Positions 23,301 through 33,944 of a DNA stretch of 64,000 nt are shown piece after piece. Each line of letters opens with the position of its first letter. Positions within the stretch are counted from its first letter, which is position 1. Below the pieces are notes generated by a model. The model made no database searches, was not told the DNA's origin, and saw only the letters and a program-made list of their open reading frames with translations. Origin of the DNA: Tetranychus cinnabarinus (lineage: Eukaryota > Arthropoda > Arachnida > Trombidiformes > Tetranychidae); NCBI GenBank assembly GCA_022266195.1, contig WHVY01000001.1, positions 22,506,001 to 22,570,000 on the forward strand, read 5' to 3'. A program made the position numbers and the translations under genes.

Positions 23301-24891
23301 ATTTATAAACAGTTAATGATTGTTTGATGTGTTATATAAAAGGAAAGACATTAAATGATAAACACAAAAAAGGATTTTCTTTCGATCATATTAACATTTA
23401 TCTTAATTGAGTTGCGTTGATTGATTAAGTCAATGGTTAATGACATGTTATTATTATTCACATTAACTAATCTGTTTCCCCTGAAATACAGTTAACTCGG
23501 GCCAAGGTTCAAACGGATAGTTTAAAAGACGATGAAATCTCTGATACTCGAACCAGTCAAACAACCTGGTTTTCCGAAGATGATGATGAACTCATTGACC
23601 GAATCAATCGACGAGTTTCCGAGGTTACCGGTCTATCAACCAAAATGAATGAAAGTCACTCTGAATTGATGCAAGTGGCCAACTACGGGATGGGAGGACA
23701 TTATACTCCTCATTACGACTATCTAATTGTTGATCGACCACCAGAGGAACGTCATTTAGTACCAGAAAGAGAAGCTTATGCAGGCGACAGAACAGCAACT
23801 TTAATGTTTTATGTAAGTTGAGGTCAAAAAATACTGTTGGCTGTTGACTTTTCTTGATGGTCCGTCAATTGATCAACTCAGCTGATTTAATGTTAAACTC
23901 TTACTTGTTACTCTGCTAATCTTTATTCTTGTCCTCTTCTCCTGTCAAACATCTTTAAACGCATTAACCTGACCTTTATAATTTGCTTAACCACATTCAA
24001 TATTTGTGTTTCACCTTTTTCCTTATTCTTCTTCTTCTTCTTCTTCTCAACTTTACCTTTTATTATTTTATTTCTTTCTCTTTTTTAATGTCATGTTTTT
24101 TATTTCATTTTAGCTGAGTGATGTTCAAAAAGGTGGTGGAACTGTTTTCCCTCGACTTGGTGTTAGTTTAAAACCAAGAAAAAATTCAGCTGCTTTCTGG
24201 TACAATTTACAATACAATGGTGAAGCTTATGAAGATACCATGCACGGAGCTTGCCCTGTCCTTTTAGGAGAGAAATGGGGTAAATTAGTTGAAAACATTT
24301 ACGTCTTGTCAGGTCAATCCTGAATGTCTTGAGTTTTTATTTAACTTGATTTGCTCATTATTTAGCATCATCAAAATCATCAAGTTTACAGCTCATTATG
24401 CTGAACACGTTTTACCTAATTTTATACATTCTTTCAGTTAGCTTCCCAAAATGGTTCTAAGAAACAATTAGCGTAGTAATTGTGATGATAGTTTGCAGTC
24501 AACATTGAGAATTATGTGTTTAATTGTTTATTGTTCTGATTAATTTGCTGGAAGGAAGGTAAATGTACATGTGCATTTTGTCATCTAATTTCATTGTTAG
24601 TTTGGGAGTGTTGACTATTATAATTTAGATTTGGAAGAGCCAAATGATCTAATCACTGATATGTTTTTTATAATTATTTCATGTTACTTGAGCTAAGCAA
24701 ATCAAAGAAATAACATTTAACTTAACCATTTTACTGATCTGTTCATATTAACAGATTCAATCATCACTGAGCTCAATTTGGTTATTCATTAATCTTTATT
24801 TTTTAATTTTTTTTGTTTAGTTGCTAACCACTGGATTAGAGAGGTTGGACAAGCTTTCAGAAGAAAATGCAAATTAAATCCAGATGAATAG
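11322..24891 (+). CDS. P4HA: Collagen prolyl 4-hydroxylase alpha subunit (P4HA)
   Basis: This ER enzyme, with PDI as beta subunit, hydroxylates proline in collagen-type repeats using Fe(II), 2-oxoglutarate, O2 and ascorbate. Nine exons: 11322-11506, 11965-12128, 14941-15105, 15346-15506, 15820-15963, 20995-21168, 23492-23812, 24114-24279, 24821-24891; 1551 nt, 516 residues (human P4HA1 534). Start MIWRFYFSLLAIAISS is a signal peptide. Exons 1-3 form the P4Ha_N dimerisation domain, exon 4 (DCLYLGKHSFNNGYY) the TPR-like peptide-binding domain, exons 6-9 the double-stranded beta-helix. Iron ligands His405 and Asp407 (PHYD) and His482 (TMHGACP), and the 2-oxoglutarate Lys492 (GEKW), are all present. 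Introns 2, 5 and 6 are unusually long and hold other elements. Confidence 0.96.
14110..14652 (-). CDS. RING-CH (MARCH-type) membrane E3 ubiquitin ligase-like protein, nested in P4HA intron 2
   Basis: Intronless, 180 residues, antisense within P4HA intron 2. The N-terminal half has a complete RING-CH pattern: Cys26, Cys29, Cys39, Cys41, His49, Cys52, Cys65, Cys68, spaced C-x2-C-x9-C-x-C-x7-H-x2-C-x12-C-x2-C. The Cys in the fourth position and His in the fifth distinguish it from classical RING. Two hydrophobic segments follow (about 98-117 and 129-155), as in two-span MARCH proteins that ubiquitinate membrane cargo in endosomes and at the surface. The segment between RING and membrane contains FNRPSCREWIRRDERAKYD. 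The lack of introns and the position inside a host gene suggest a retrocopy. I cannot assign it to a specific MARCH number. Confidence 0.82.
   Translation of the reverse strand: MFHNSPFRSFQSVVPFQTLTPIQGLCRFCNNQGIVHNICACQPPNNQAHAQCLIRAINNTVSSHCVYCGQSYRGVLVTFNRPSCREWIRRDERAKYDLIVVPLIVLFAYYLAFLGYLNYITNYGSLNTLLQFILINFVTFILMSSIISTLLAIIKIFFDIDDWRRRNTDAIIVPMFSNGQ
15964..20994 (+). other. P4HA intron 5 (5 kb), mostly non-coding
   Basis: A long AT-rich intron between phase-0 exons. It contains an exon-like 55-nt piece at about 17000-17055 (TTTCAG before, GTATAT after) that would break frame if used, and a protein-like reading at 19527-19679. No transposon protein or RNA gene recognised. Confidence 0.5.
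19527..19679 (+). other. Short protein-like ORF inside P4HA intron 5
   Basis: 50 codons from ATG to TGA, open about 45 bases further upstream. The peptide is compositionally ordinary, unlike the surrounding intron: it includes YLDRQALGSYTTHRNTADG and QAMDALHLYLPLKDADKL. It could be a terminal exon of another gene, an alternative P4HA ending or a decayed retrocopy. I do not recognise it. Confidence 0.25.
21835..22745. mobile_element. 911-bp inverted-repeat element (MITE-like) in P4HA intron 6
   Basis: The left end reads CCCAATGAACA and the right end is its exact inverse, TGTTCATTGGG. Inside both termini are related stretches of the motif GAGTAAA / TTTACTC. The interior is AT-rich with many GATTCT/AGAATC words and has no convincing transposase; a 68-residue minus-strand frame at 22303-22509 is unlike any known protein. 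A tRNA-like Pol III promoter sits inside on the minus strand. I could not define a target-site duplication. A non-autonomous DNA element is the likeliest reading; a SINE-containing composite is possible. Confidence 0.55.
22128..22182 (-). repeat. tRNA-like box A / box B pair inside the intron-6 element
   Basis: On the minus strand, TAGCCGAGTTGG (22182-22171) fits the box A consensus TRGYNNARNNGG exactly. GGTTCAAAACC (22138-22128) fits box B GGTTCRANNCC exactly, with about 30 bases between. The acceptor and T stems do not pair properly, so this is not a functional tRNA gene. It is either a tRNA pseudogene or the head of a tRNA-derived SINE. Confidence 0.55.
24622..24705 (+). repeat. Source copy of an ~82-bp duplication (P4HA intron 8)
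   Basis: AATTTAGATTTGGAAGAGCC and the following ~60 bases, ending GCAAATCAA, recur at 24997-25078 with several substitutions and a small deletion. The intron position suggests this is the parent. Confidence 0.7.
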
Positions 24892-24979
24892 AATAACCTG
24901 TGATGACCTGTTGAATCAATTATTTTGAGTTAATAAGTTTTTTTGATTATTGTAAATTTGTTGCCTTCATTTGAATGTA

Positions 24980-24985
24980 AATAAA
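24980..24985 (+). terminator. Polyadenylation signal AATAAA for P4HA
   Basis: A hexamer about 90 bases after the P4HA stop codon. A second copy follows within 15 bases, immediately before the duplicated intron segment. Confidence 0.55.
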
Positions 24986-24996
24986 AATGTAAATAA

Positions 24997-25078
24997 AATT
25001 TAGATTTGGAAGAGCCAAATGATTTAATCACTGAAATGTGTTTTATGAATATACATGTTACTGAGCCAAGCAAATCAA
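24997..25078 (+). repeat. Second copy of the P4HA intron-8 segment, at the NAA15 junction
   Basis: Same orientation as the 24622 copy. It abuts a GTF3C3 exon-3 fragment without spacer, so three unrelated sources (P4HA intron, GTF3C3 exon, NAA15) are joined within 200 bp. Confidence 0.7.
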
Positions 25079-25190
25079 TGACCCTGAATGGATATCTGAT
25101 AATCAATTTGAAAGAAAAGGTAGACGCAAAGATATTGGTCGCAAAGGTGCAAAACGAAGTAAATTACTTATTTTTAGAGATTTATTAGGG
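25079..25190 (+). pseudogene. GTF3C3 exon-3 fragment next to left NAA15
   Basis: About 112 bases matching GTF3C3 29313-29420 (GACCCTGAATGG through GATTTATCAGGGCT) with scattered substitutions and a 9-base insertion near the NAA15 side. No splice or start context, so it is non-functional. It is antisense to NAA15 and touches the NAA15 stop codon. The same junction, including the insertion, occurs at the right NAA15 copy. Confidence 0.85.
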
Positions 25191-28100
25191 CTAGAGATTT
25201 ACATTCAATATTCTGTTCATTTCCAATTTAAGAACTTCCCTTATTGGTTGACTATGCTTCTCTTGATTTTTTTCAACAAAATCATTGAACAAAGCTATCT
25301 GTTTATGTACAATTGGATGATTCGGGTTTAAATTAATAGCTCTTTTCAAGCTTTGAAGCATTAACATCACTTTTTCTTTTCTGTAATAAATTTCAAAAGC
25401 CATCAAATGTGTAGATATGTTATTTTTAACCAATAATTGTAATGGTTTCAGGAACTTGATAGCTTCTTCTAAGGGGTTCTCTGGTCGCTCCAATTTACTT
25501 GGAATTAACTTCTCGTTGAACATTTCACTCCCAGTAGTCTCTTTGCCCGAGTTGGCTGCTATTGAGCTGTTTGCATCAGACTTTTCACCTGAATTTGGCA
25601 GAGAGCCAGAAGAATTTGAATTCAATGGGTGAGAATGGTTCGGTTGTCCAGGATTTTGATGATGAGAATTAGTTTCACTCGAATTCAACAAGTGGGGGTT
25701 CCCCGAGTTGACGGTTGTAGCAGTGGACAAAGGTGATGCCGTAGTTGTCGTAGTTACACTGGATGATAATGTTGCAGATGATGCTGAGACTGGTCCTTGT
25801 TCCTTCTTAGCTTCAGCTTTTTTCTTTGCTTTTCTCTGTTTACTCATCATCTTTTTAAATTCAGAGGCACTTACTCCCTGAGGATTTATGTTTTCACAAA
25901 TTTCTTCATCTCCGAGCGGTTCGTCATATAGTCTAAGATAGACTTCAATTGCAGTCTTGGCAGCATCGAAGTAGAATTTATGGTTTTTCAGGACATCTTC
26001 CAATCTTAAAAGCCCCATGTAGGATCGAAGAGTCATTTTTCTCATACAATAAGTATGGAAATCAAATTGATCTTCGGTTATCTCGGCAAAATGTCTGTCA
26101 ATTTCAATACACTTTTTTAGTGAATCGCCCCATTTACCAAGTCTCTGGTAAGCTTGCGCTGCTTCATTCTGATACCACATGCACTGCATTTCGTTCAGAT
26201 TATCACTAGCACTTACCCCTTCACGGGTAAACTTTGAACACATCTCCTCAGCTTCACGAATACGGTTAGCTCTCAGCAAATATTTTGCACATTTCGAGTT
26301 GAGATAACGATCAGCTGTATCCAAACTTTGAGCTTCCTCTATGCAGAATACTGCCTCTTCAATGTTACCTGCGTGTTTGTAAATTTTACCCTTCAACACA
26401 TAAAGCTCTATTAATGTTGGAGTATGACTAAGGGCTTCATTGATGAATTTCAACGCCTCCTCATAATTTCCTAAGTAATCAAAATGTTGAGCTAAATAGT
26501 AGTCAACCCATAGAATGGTTGTTGCATCCTCTAGACCATCACTTGAATCGGCAGATTCGAAGTAACCATGATTTAAGAGATTATCATGATATTTAAGAAA
26601 GAGTTTTTCGATAACTTGTCTTTTAAATAATGGTTGCTGTAAATATTTGTTTGTAAATAATGAAGAGGGTGGTGAAGATGAGGTGAAAGAAATTGATTGA
26701 GATTTTGCACCAAAATCGCCTCCACTTGAAAACGAACACTTCTTTGGTAAAGCATATAAGCTCTTCAAATCTCTGAATAAAGCTGGCTGTCCTTTCCTCA
26801 AGCTTTTCTTAATGTAGGATTCAGCATGTTTTTCGAATTTAGCTTCATCCATGATAAAGGTTAATGGCATTCTGAATGGCATTTGAGCTTTGGGATACAA
26901 TTCTTGAAACTCCTGGTAAAGTTTTAATTTGGCTTCCTCATGATCGTTTTTAAAAACATCAGAACAATCAATAGCAGTATTACCATTACTGCTAAGGTTA
27001 CTCTTGCCAATATGATCCTCGCCATGATTGGTTTCGTTTTTGTTATTATTAGTATCGCCAATATCAGCCTCACTTAGTCCTAATGCTACTTCTAATTGCT
27101 TATAATAACTAGTGTTTTCAGGATTGCGAGCAATTAAATTCTCTCGTAAAATTTTGGCGGCTTCCGTACTTTTCTTCAATTTTAAGAGCAGCTCAGCTTT
27201 ATACTCATGGACGGCTAGTTTATCACAAACTTCATTATCTCCATACTTGTTTAAATGTTCCAAGGCTTCATCATAGAATCCTCCTTCTTTATATACCATA
27301 ACTTGGTAAAGAATTAGTTCTGATTGTTCATAGTCAACTGTGGTTTTAGAGTTATTGGTTCGGTGCGCTCCTTTATTTTGAGCATTTGCTGTGGTCTTTC
27401 TGAACTCTTCCAAGATATTTGCAGCTATCTCGTAGTCACCTAGCAAATGATAGGCCATAGCATATCCAATCCATGATGCTCTTTGTGTTGGTCGAAGATG
27501 CAATAGCTGAGATCGTGTATCACGATAACCTTCTATATCTCTCATCTGAATTTGTAAAAGACTAAGATCTCGCAAAATCTGGATATTATCTTTATCCCAT
27601 TTCAATGCATTTCGATAACACTTTATAGCTTCATCGTATTTATGGTCACTTCTCTGAAGTAGACCATAAACGTGCCAACAAACGTGAGATTTAAGATCAT
27701 TCCTTAAACCTCGTCTCACATACTCGTAAGCCGCTTCTTTTCGTCCCAAGCAATTCAAGGTTAGTCCTTTCATGGCAAGCGTTTCTCCATGTTCTGATAA
27801 TGCAGATATGATATAGAAAAAATGATACAGTTAAAATGGGCAAGAAAAGCAAGTAAGATTGGAAGGGATTGAAATAAGGGGGAGTTAGAAGGAGAAACAT
27901 AGAATAACTATAAATCAACAATATAAATCAGTCAGAAATTGAATATAATAATCAAGATAAGAGAAAAAGGTTAAAATGAAAAATCACATGGCTCATTTTG
28001 CTATTGAAAGCATGACTTGAATCAATAGTAATTTTATAGTATTTCAATTCAACAAATAGGCGATCAAAATACAGTCCAAGAATTAATAAATAGATATAAA

Positions 28101-28256
28101 ATAATGATATTTACCTGAAAATTTAGGGTTAGAAAGAATTTGTTTGGCAAATTTTAATCCATTCTTATACTGTTTATGCTCATAACACTTTAATATCTTT
28201 TTAAATAAGGCGTTTTCCTTTGCAGGTAGTGGCTGTGAAGATGTTCGTGCGGTCAT
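25191..28256 (-). CDS. NAA15: N-alpha-acetyltransferase auxiliary subunit NAA15-like, left copy
   Basis: NAA15 is the ribosome-anchoring scaffold of the NatA complex, wrapping the catalytic NAA10. Two exons: 28256-28115 and 27793-25191, 914 residues. The start MTARTSSQPLPAKENALF aligns with the vertebrate MPAVSLPPKENALF. Conserved TPR blocks include HGETLAMKGLTLNCLG, the CWHVYGLLQRSD region, TPTLIELYVLKGKIYKHAGNI and LNEMQCMWYQNE. There are lineage-specific Asn/Ser/Thr-rich insertions (about residues 280-325 and 700-790). The protein ends REVLKLEMNRILNVNL, where human NAA15 (866 aa) continues about 120 residues. A donor-like AAT|GTAAAT lies just before the stop, so the last exon was probably lost at the junction. 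Confidence 0.93.
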
Positions 28257-28768
28257 GTTTACCAAATAATACAATCACTTTAATTAAAGTGAAACAATTA
28301 TAAAAATTAATTATGCAGACAAATACAATCTAAATTAAGCAAAAATGAAAAAATCTCATTAAAATTAAGACAAGGCTTGATACTTGGGAATCGCCCTCTA
28401 CAGGTTTAATATTTATTAAGCGCGTTATTTGACCGTTGCAAGAAAAGGATTAAATCATTAGCTAAAAAAATTCCATTTTGATAATCTGTTTCATTGAATT
28501 TCGATGCTTCACTTTACTTTAAAATTATCTAAAGAAAATTTACTTATAAATTTATCAATTAATTGACAAATTTTTACAAAATAAACCATCATTAGTTACT
28601 TGAAAAATAAACTCAATAGATGGTGCTTAATTTAAGTTTTAGTTGCATGTGTTAAGTTAACCAGTGCTAAGCAACCAGAAGTAACAAACCATGTAAAGTT
28701 CAATCAGTTTAATTTTTTATTTTCCTTCCATTTAGTAAACTCTTTCAAACTTTTATCTTTGGTAAGCT
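28257..28768. promoter_or_regulatory. Bidirectional promoter interval between left NAA15 and GTF3C3
   Basis: The two start codons are 512 bp apart on opposite strands. The left ~350 bp is also present upstream of the right NAA15 copy; the breakpoint falls near 28605, so the right copy kept only the NAA15-proximal part. Confidence 0.55.
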
Positions 28769-31700
28769 ATGGAATCTGATGGCAATGCATCTGAGCTTCT
28801 CAATAACCTTATGAAAGAGGTTACTGAGAAGCAATGGGAAACTTTCAAGAAATCATGGAGAACGGTAAGCTTTTGTTTATAATAATCTGTCAATTATTTC
28901 ATCACCATATTTCATGCAAAATATAAGTTATGTCTATTTTTCTATTTCCCAGAATAATCTGGTTATAAGTGAAGTGATGAGCGAAGGTTCTGAAGAAAGT
29001 GACAATGAAGATAATGTGTACAGTCTTGACAACTTCCAAATCGCTGAAAACATGGAGAGTGATGAAGCGAATGAGATTATTGACCCGAGGATCACAATTG
29101 ATGACGAATTATCGACTGTACGCTATCTTGATAATCAAATTTCGTTTGACGAGCTGACTGATGTTATGGAAAAACGAGACGTAAGCTAGATTAATTTGTA
29201 GATTTATTCCTATGATGCTGATAATTGCATTTTTTTTATTTCAGTTCCAGCGAAAATTTAATACACCAGTTCAATTGCACCAAGAAGATATAGAGTCTGA
29301 TGATCAGCAAAGTGACCCTGAATGGTTTTCAGATAATCAATCTAAAAGAAAAGGTAGACGCAAAGATACCGGTCGCAAAGGTGCAAGACGAAGTAAATTG
29401 CCTAGAGATTTATCAGGGCTTGTTGGTGAGGCTAATTTGGCTTTTGCTCGAGGTAGTCATCAAGATGCTATCGCAATGTGTTCTGAAGTAATACGTCAAG
29501 CACCTACTGCTCCAGAGCCGTTTTTAACTTTAGGTATGCTTTATGAAGAGATGGGACAAATTGAAAAGGCTTTTCAGTACAATCTGATAGCTGCTTACCT
29601 CTGTCCATCCGATGGAGAACACTGGATCAAGGTTGCTTATATGGCTATTGAACAGGAAAATTATTCGCAAGCTATAAAATGTCTCAACAAAGCCATCAAA
29701 GTCTTTCCAGGTAATTTTGATATTCGTTTACAAAGGTGTCAACTTTTTGAAAAGATTGGTGATTTCAAAAAAGCTCTTGATGCTTATACTAGTTTATTGG
29801 GTGAACTAAAAGATGGAAAAGATGCAATGGAGTTGGCCAAAGAAATTGCTAAAATTTATTTTAATAATGAAGATATCAATTCTAGTCTTAAAGTAATGGA
29901 ATCTACTTTTGCCAAATTTGAAAAGTTTGTGACTGGTGAAGGTGTCAATCTATATTTGGAGCTGTTAATTTTCAAGAAAAAGTATTTAAAAACATTAGAA
30001 ATTTTCCAGAAATTCTGTGGAATCAGATTAGAAATTGAAGATGAAGAATTGACAAACTTTGATCCTGATAATTGGTCAAAAATTTGCCCTGCGAAAGTCG
30101 AGATTAAACTAACATTTGAGATGCCTGTTGATTTGCAAGCAAAACTTGTAGTTTGTTTGATCAATTTAGGGTGTATGTTGTCTGTAAAAAATTTAATTCG
30201 AGGTATAACGATTGGTAGTGCAGAGAAAATGAGTGATCTTTACTTGGATATCGCTGATGCCTATGCCGGTGTTGAGCTGCACAAAGAAGCTGAGCCACTC
30301 TTAGCTGCATTAATTGTTAGTAAAGCTCGCCACAATTCGCAAGTATGGTTAAAGTATGCCCGTTGTTTGCGTCAACTTGAAAAATTTGACGAATCTATTC
30401 GAGCTTATAGAGAAGTTGTTCGATCGTGTCCAGATGATCACGAAGCCAAACTCGAGCTTACAGATCTTTTAATCAGAGTTGGGAGACCTCAAGACGCCAC
30501 AAATGTTTCAGATCAAGATAATTCTGCCATTGTTAACTTGGAGCTTCTCAAATTACGATGTGACTTGTTGTATCGTCAAGAGATGTGGAAAGATTTCGTA
30601 CATGCTGCTAAGTTACTTTTAAGCAATGAAATGGAGTTTGTTGATACTGAGCGCGAACTTATGATACTTGCAACATCATCTTCTTTGGCAAGAAGGTTGG
30701 AGAACTTGAGAGATGTGCAAAAAGAAATGGGCATCACCAACAGAAGGGAATCGGATCTTGATTTTGTTGGTAAAGGTCTTGACTTCAAGGATTTTATTAA
30801 CATTTATTTAAAATTGTGTCGAGTTATCCTTGAAAAGCTGAATGAAAAAGAGGAATTAGTCAGAATTGCATTGTCTACATATTCTTCCGCCTTTAGTGAA
30901 GGAGAATACTTAAAACATATTGATTATTATGCTCTCATGGCACTCTTCGAAGTTCGAGATGAAAAATTTTCTTACAGTCTGGCAAAGAATGCTCTTTCCA
31001 GGGTAATTTTATTTCTATTGTTTCTTTTAAACTCATTGTTTTTAATTTTATATTTAATACAATTATCCCCTTTTCTTTATCAGGATATACGCAATAAACA
31101 AATTTGGAATATATTTGGTGCAACAATCAATTTAGTTTATCAAGATCTTAGACACAACAGATTCTGTTTAAGACACTTTATCAAATTTCCGGATATAACA
31201 GCTTTAGCTTATTTTAATGGTCACAATGCTTTAATTAGCGGAAGCTATAAACATGCTTTGGGTAAGTTTTTAATTAATTTATCACTAATTAGCTTATTTC
31301 AATTCATATTAATTATATTTTCAACAGGAGAATATGTAAATATACATAAAGAAAATCCTAAAGATCCATTTGCTATTCTTTGTATTGCCATTGGATTTCT
31401 TCATCTTGCCTGCCAAAAATTTACCAGTAATCGTCATTCTGCATTTAATCAGGTTAATTATTACATTATTCTTATTCCATTGCAAATATTTATAAACTTT
31501 ATTTTCATTTTCCATTCAATAGATGTGTGCATTTCTCAACCTTTATCTCGAGGCCCGAGGAGAATGTCAAGAAAGTCTCTATAACATTGGACGGGCTTTC
31601 CATCAACTTGGTCTATTCAACGAAGCTGTACATTTTTATGAAAGAGCATTAAATTGCATTTCTGAAATTGATTCTGATTCAGATGTTGATAAGGTATATT

Positions 31701-31866
31701 TATTCGCTCTTTAATACCTGAAACTAATTAATAGTATAATTTTCTTAATTCCTAGGCTCGTTTTAATCTCAATCGAGAAATATCATTCAATCTATCCTTA
31801 ATTTATCGCAATAGTGGCTCACCAGCTTTGGCGCGTCGTTACCTCATTAAATATTTTGTTGTATAA
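28769..31866 (+). CDS. GTF3C3: General transcription factor 3C polypeptide 3 (TFIIIC102)
   Basis: This TPR subunit of TFIIIC bridges the tau-A module and TFIIIB during RNA polymerase III transcription of tRNA and 5S genes. Seven exons: 28769-28864, 28953-29180, 29245-31002, 31084-31261, 31328-31452, 31523-31693, 31756-31866; 2667 nt, 888 residues (human 886). All junctions keep frame. The N-terminus is acidic (SEGSEESDNEDN), followed by a basic patch (RKGRRKDTGRKGARRSK) and TPR arrays, for example LTLGMLYEEMGQIEKAFQYN and WLKYARCLRQLEKFDESIRAY. The C-terminal exons carry NIGRAFHQLGLFNEAVHFYERAL and end RRYLIKYFVV. Its first three exons also occur as a pseudogene at 48767-49290, and part of exon 3 at 25079-25190. 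Confidence 0.94.
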
Positions 31867-32730
31867 AAAATAGATAAATTTATCGTTCACAATTAACTTG
31901 ATCATGTACTCAACAATTTGACAATTGGCGATTCAAATTCTTTGAAATCATAATATCATTGCTGCGTTATAAATTTTGTATATAATTGTTTTTATTTCAC
32001 TCAATTCTTTATGTACAAAATCGTAAACCATTAAAATAATTTTCGTATGTAAATTAACCTTAATTAAAGCTGATTTTGTCCTTTTCCAACTTCCCTAAAT
32101 ATCATTATTAACCAATCATCAGACGTTAGTCATTAACAAATAAAACCATTAGACGAAAAACGCCAACAACAAAAATCAGAATTGAATAGATTATTATTTA
32201 ATGAATACAACTAATTCATTTTGTTCAACCAAATGAGTTTATGATAAAGAATTACCTAGAAAACTTGAATGAGCACAAAAACAAAACGAGGGTTAATTTG
32301 AACGATTTGATTAAAATAATGTTAATAACAACTTGTACCTTGTTTCAGCGATGAATCAACACTGAGAAGTAAAAATTGCGTCATTAAAAAGTTTGAATCG
32401 TTATTAATCTGAATACAAAAACAATCATTGAAAGCCTCAAACGACAATGCTACTGCAATGGAAACTCAAATTGAACAACAAAGCTTTAGATCGATATTTA
32501 GCTTAAAACCAAACTGTTTATTTGTTCAATTGAAATAGCCGCAAATAACTAATCACTTTAATTAAATATCATATTTAATCATCGCCATCATCGGCTTTTT
32601 ATTTGCCAATGTACAGAGCAATATTACAATAAGTGACCTTATTTTCACCTTCCTCATTATATTTTAAATTCACTCTAATTGCAATTGAAAAAATCAGCTC
32701 ACTTTTACCGGTTTATCTTCATCATCCTAC

Positions 32731-32767
<37 letters not shown>

Positions 32768-33944
32768 AGCGAGCACACTTGCTCACTCACTGTCTTTCTG
32801 TCTTTCTGTCTTTCTATGTCCCTTTCTTCCTCTCTTTCAACAATTTTCCTCCTCTTTCAATCCCTTTCTTCAAACTCACTAAACCGTATTTTGACTGAAA
32901 TCATAAGCAAAGAATCAAGCTTGAAGCTTCCATACTTTTCTTACGTTGATTTACTTTCCCCTTTTTCTTGGGCTTTTCGTCTTCTTCTCCCAATTTTTGA
33001 CACTCTCTTCTTTAATCTTCCTTTCTTTTCTCTGTTATGTGTGTCTATCATCCTTAATCTCAATCATCTTCAACGATCAACAAATGTTTGCCCCGTGTCT
33101 TTACAAATCTTGAATAGACAAAGTATCTGTAAACAAAACAATGTCACTGACGATTGTCAACTTGACAATCAAGTTAGCAACTCATGTTAATTATTCACAG
33201 TAAATCATATTTTTTGTCTTTATATCTTTACTTTTCTGTTAAATCTTTCTCATCTTCTGACTTTCTCTGTGTCTTTCATTCCCCCCTCTCTCTCTGTCTC
33301 TCTCTCTCCACCATTCACTCATCTTTCCTATCATCATAATCATTCTCATCAATAACTTGTCCTCGTTCATTGTTATTTAATGTTTCTCGATTATTACACA
33401 CTTTGACAAATTGCTGTTCAAAACTCTGCTCATTGTGATCGTCATTTGCAAAGGATAATCAAACCATTAAGTGCTATTTCAATGATTAATTATTGCAATT
33501 ATATATTGTAATATGTTTATTAAAGCCAGTGTCTTTTAATATTAAAAAACTCAACTTTAGCTCTCCATTTGTCACATGTTAAGTCTATGCCCTTTCCCTA
33601 ACCAATGAAATCAGCCTGACTTTATACCATTTTTGGACAAATCATTTTTTGTTACCAGTTCAAAAGGTATTTATTTATTAAATCAACCAACTCTCTGATT
33701 GTCCAACTTTGTCCAACAATTCAACTATTTTTATCATAAATCTCATACAATGTGAAAGGGGATAAATAGCATTACACTTACCAACAATATCACTGTTTAA
33801 TCCCCACCACTGCCATGCTAACCTTTTCCTCTGTTCTTCCTTCATTTTCTTCCGCTAACAGTTTCTATTTTTATTTGTCGTTGACTATTAGGGCTGAATA
33901 AACTCAATTAGTTGGACGATTTGATTGTCCATTTGAGCAACGAA
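31867..33944. other. Intergenic, GTF3C3 3' UTR and ClC upstream region with pyrimidine-rich tract
   Basis: The left third is ordinary AT-rich 3' flank. From about 32700 to 33330 the plus strand is strongly CT-rich with several simple repeats. One long open frame there (Ser/Leu-rich, LSLSLSLS) is only the translation of the CT repeat. No gene supported. Confidence 0.6.
32735..32763 (+). repeat. (TC)n microsatellite
   Basis: About 14 uninterrupted TC units. A (TGTCTTTC)-type repeat follows at 32791-32816 and a second, shorter CT run at about 33284-33308. On the minus strand this is GA-rich, a possible GAGA-factor-type binding region upstream of the ClC gene. Confidence 0.9.

Larger units (their letters stand above)
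25079..28605. repeat. Left arm of a large inverted duplication
   Basis: The interval from about 28605 down to 25191 (NAA15 plus its upstream region) recurs in inverted orientation at 45351-48766. Exon 1 looks identical; the intron has at least two single-base indels; upstream DNA has a few substitutions. The adjoining GTF3C3 fragment is part of the same joined unit. Confidence 0.9.

Noticed and set aside
25006..25188. 60-residue plus-strand frame before left NAA15
   Set aside because: It is a chance reading across the copied P4HA intron segment and the GTF3C3 fragment, in the wrong frame for GTF3C3.
32633..33190. 185-residue Ser/Leu-rich plus-strand frame
   Set aside because: It is the translation of CT simple repeats, has no domain and no splice context; low-complexity artefact.
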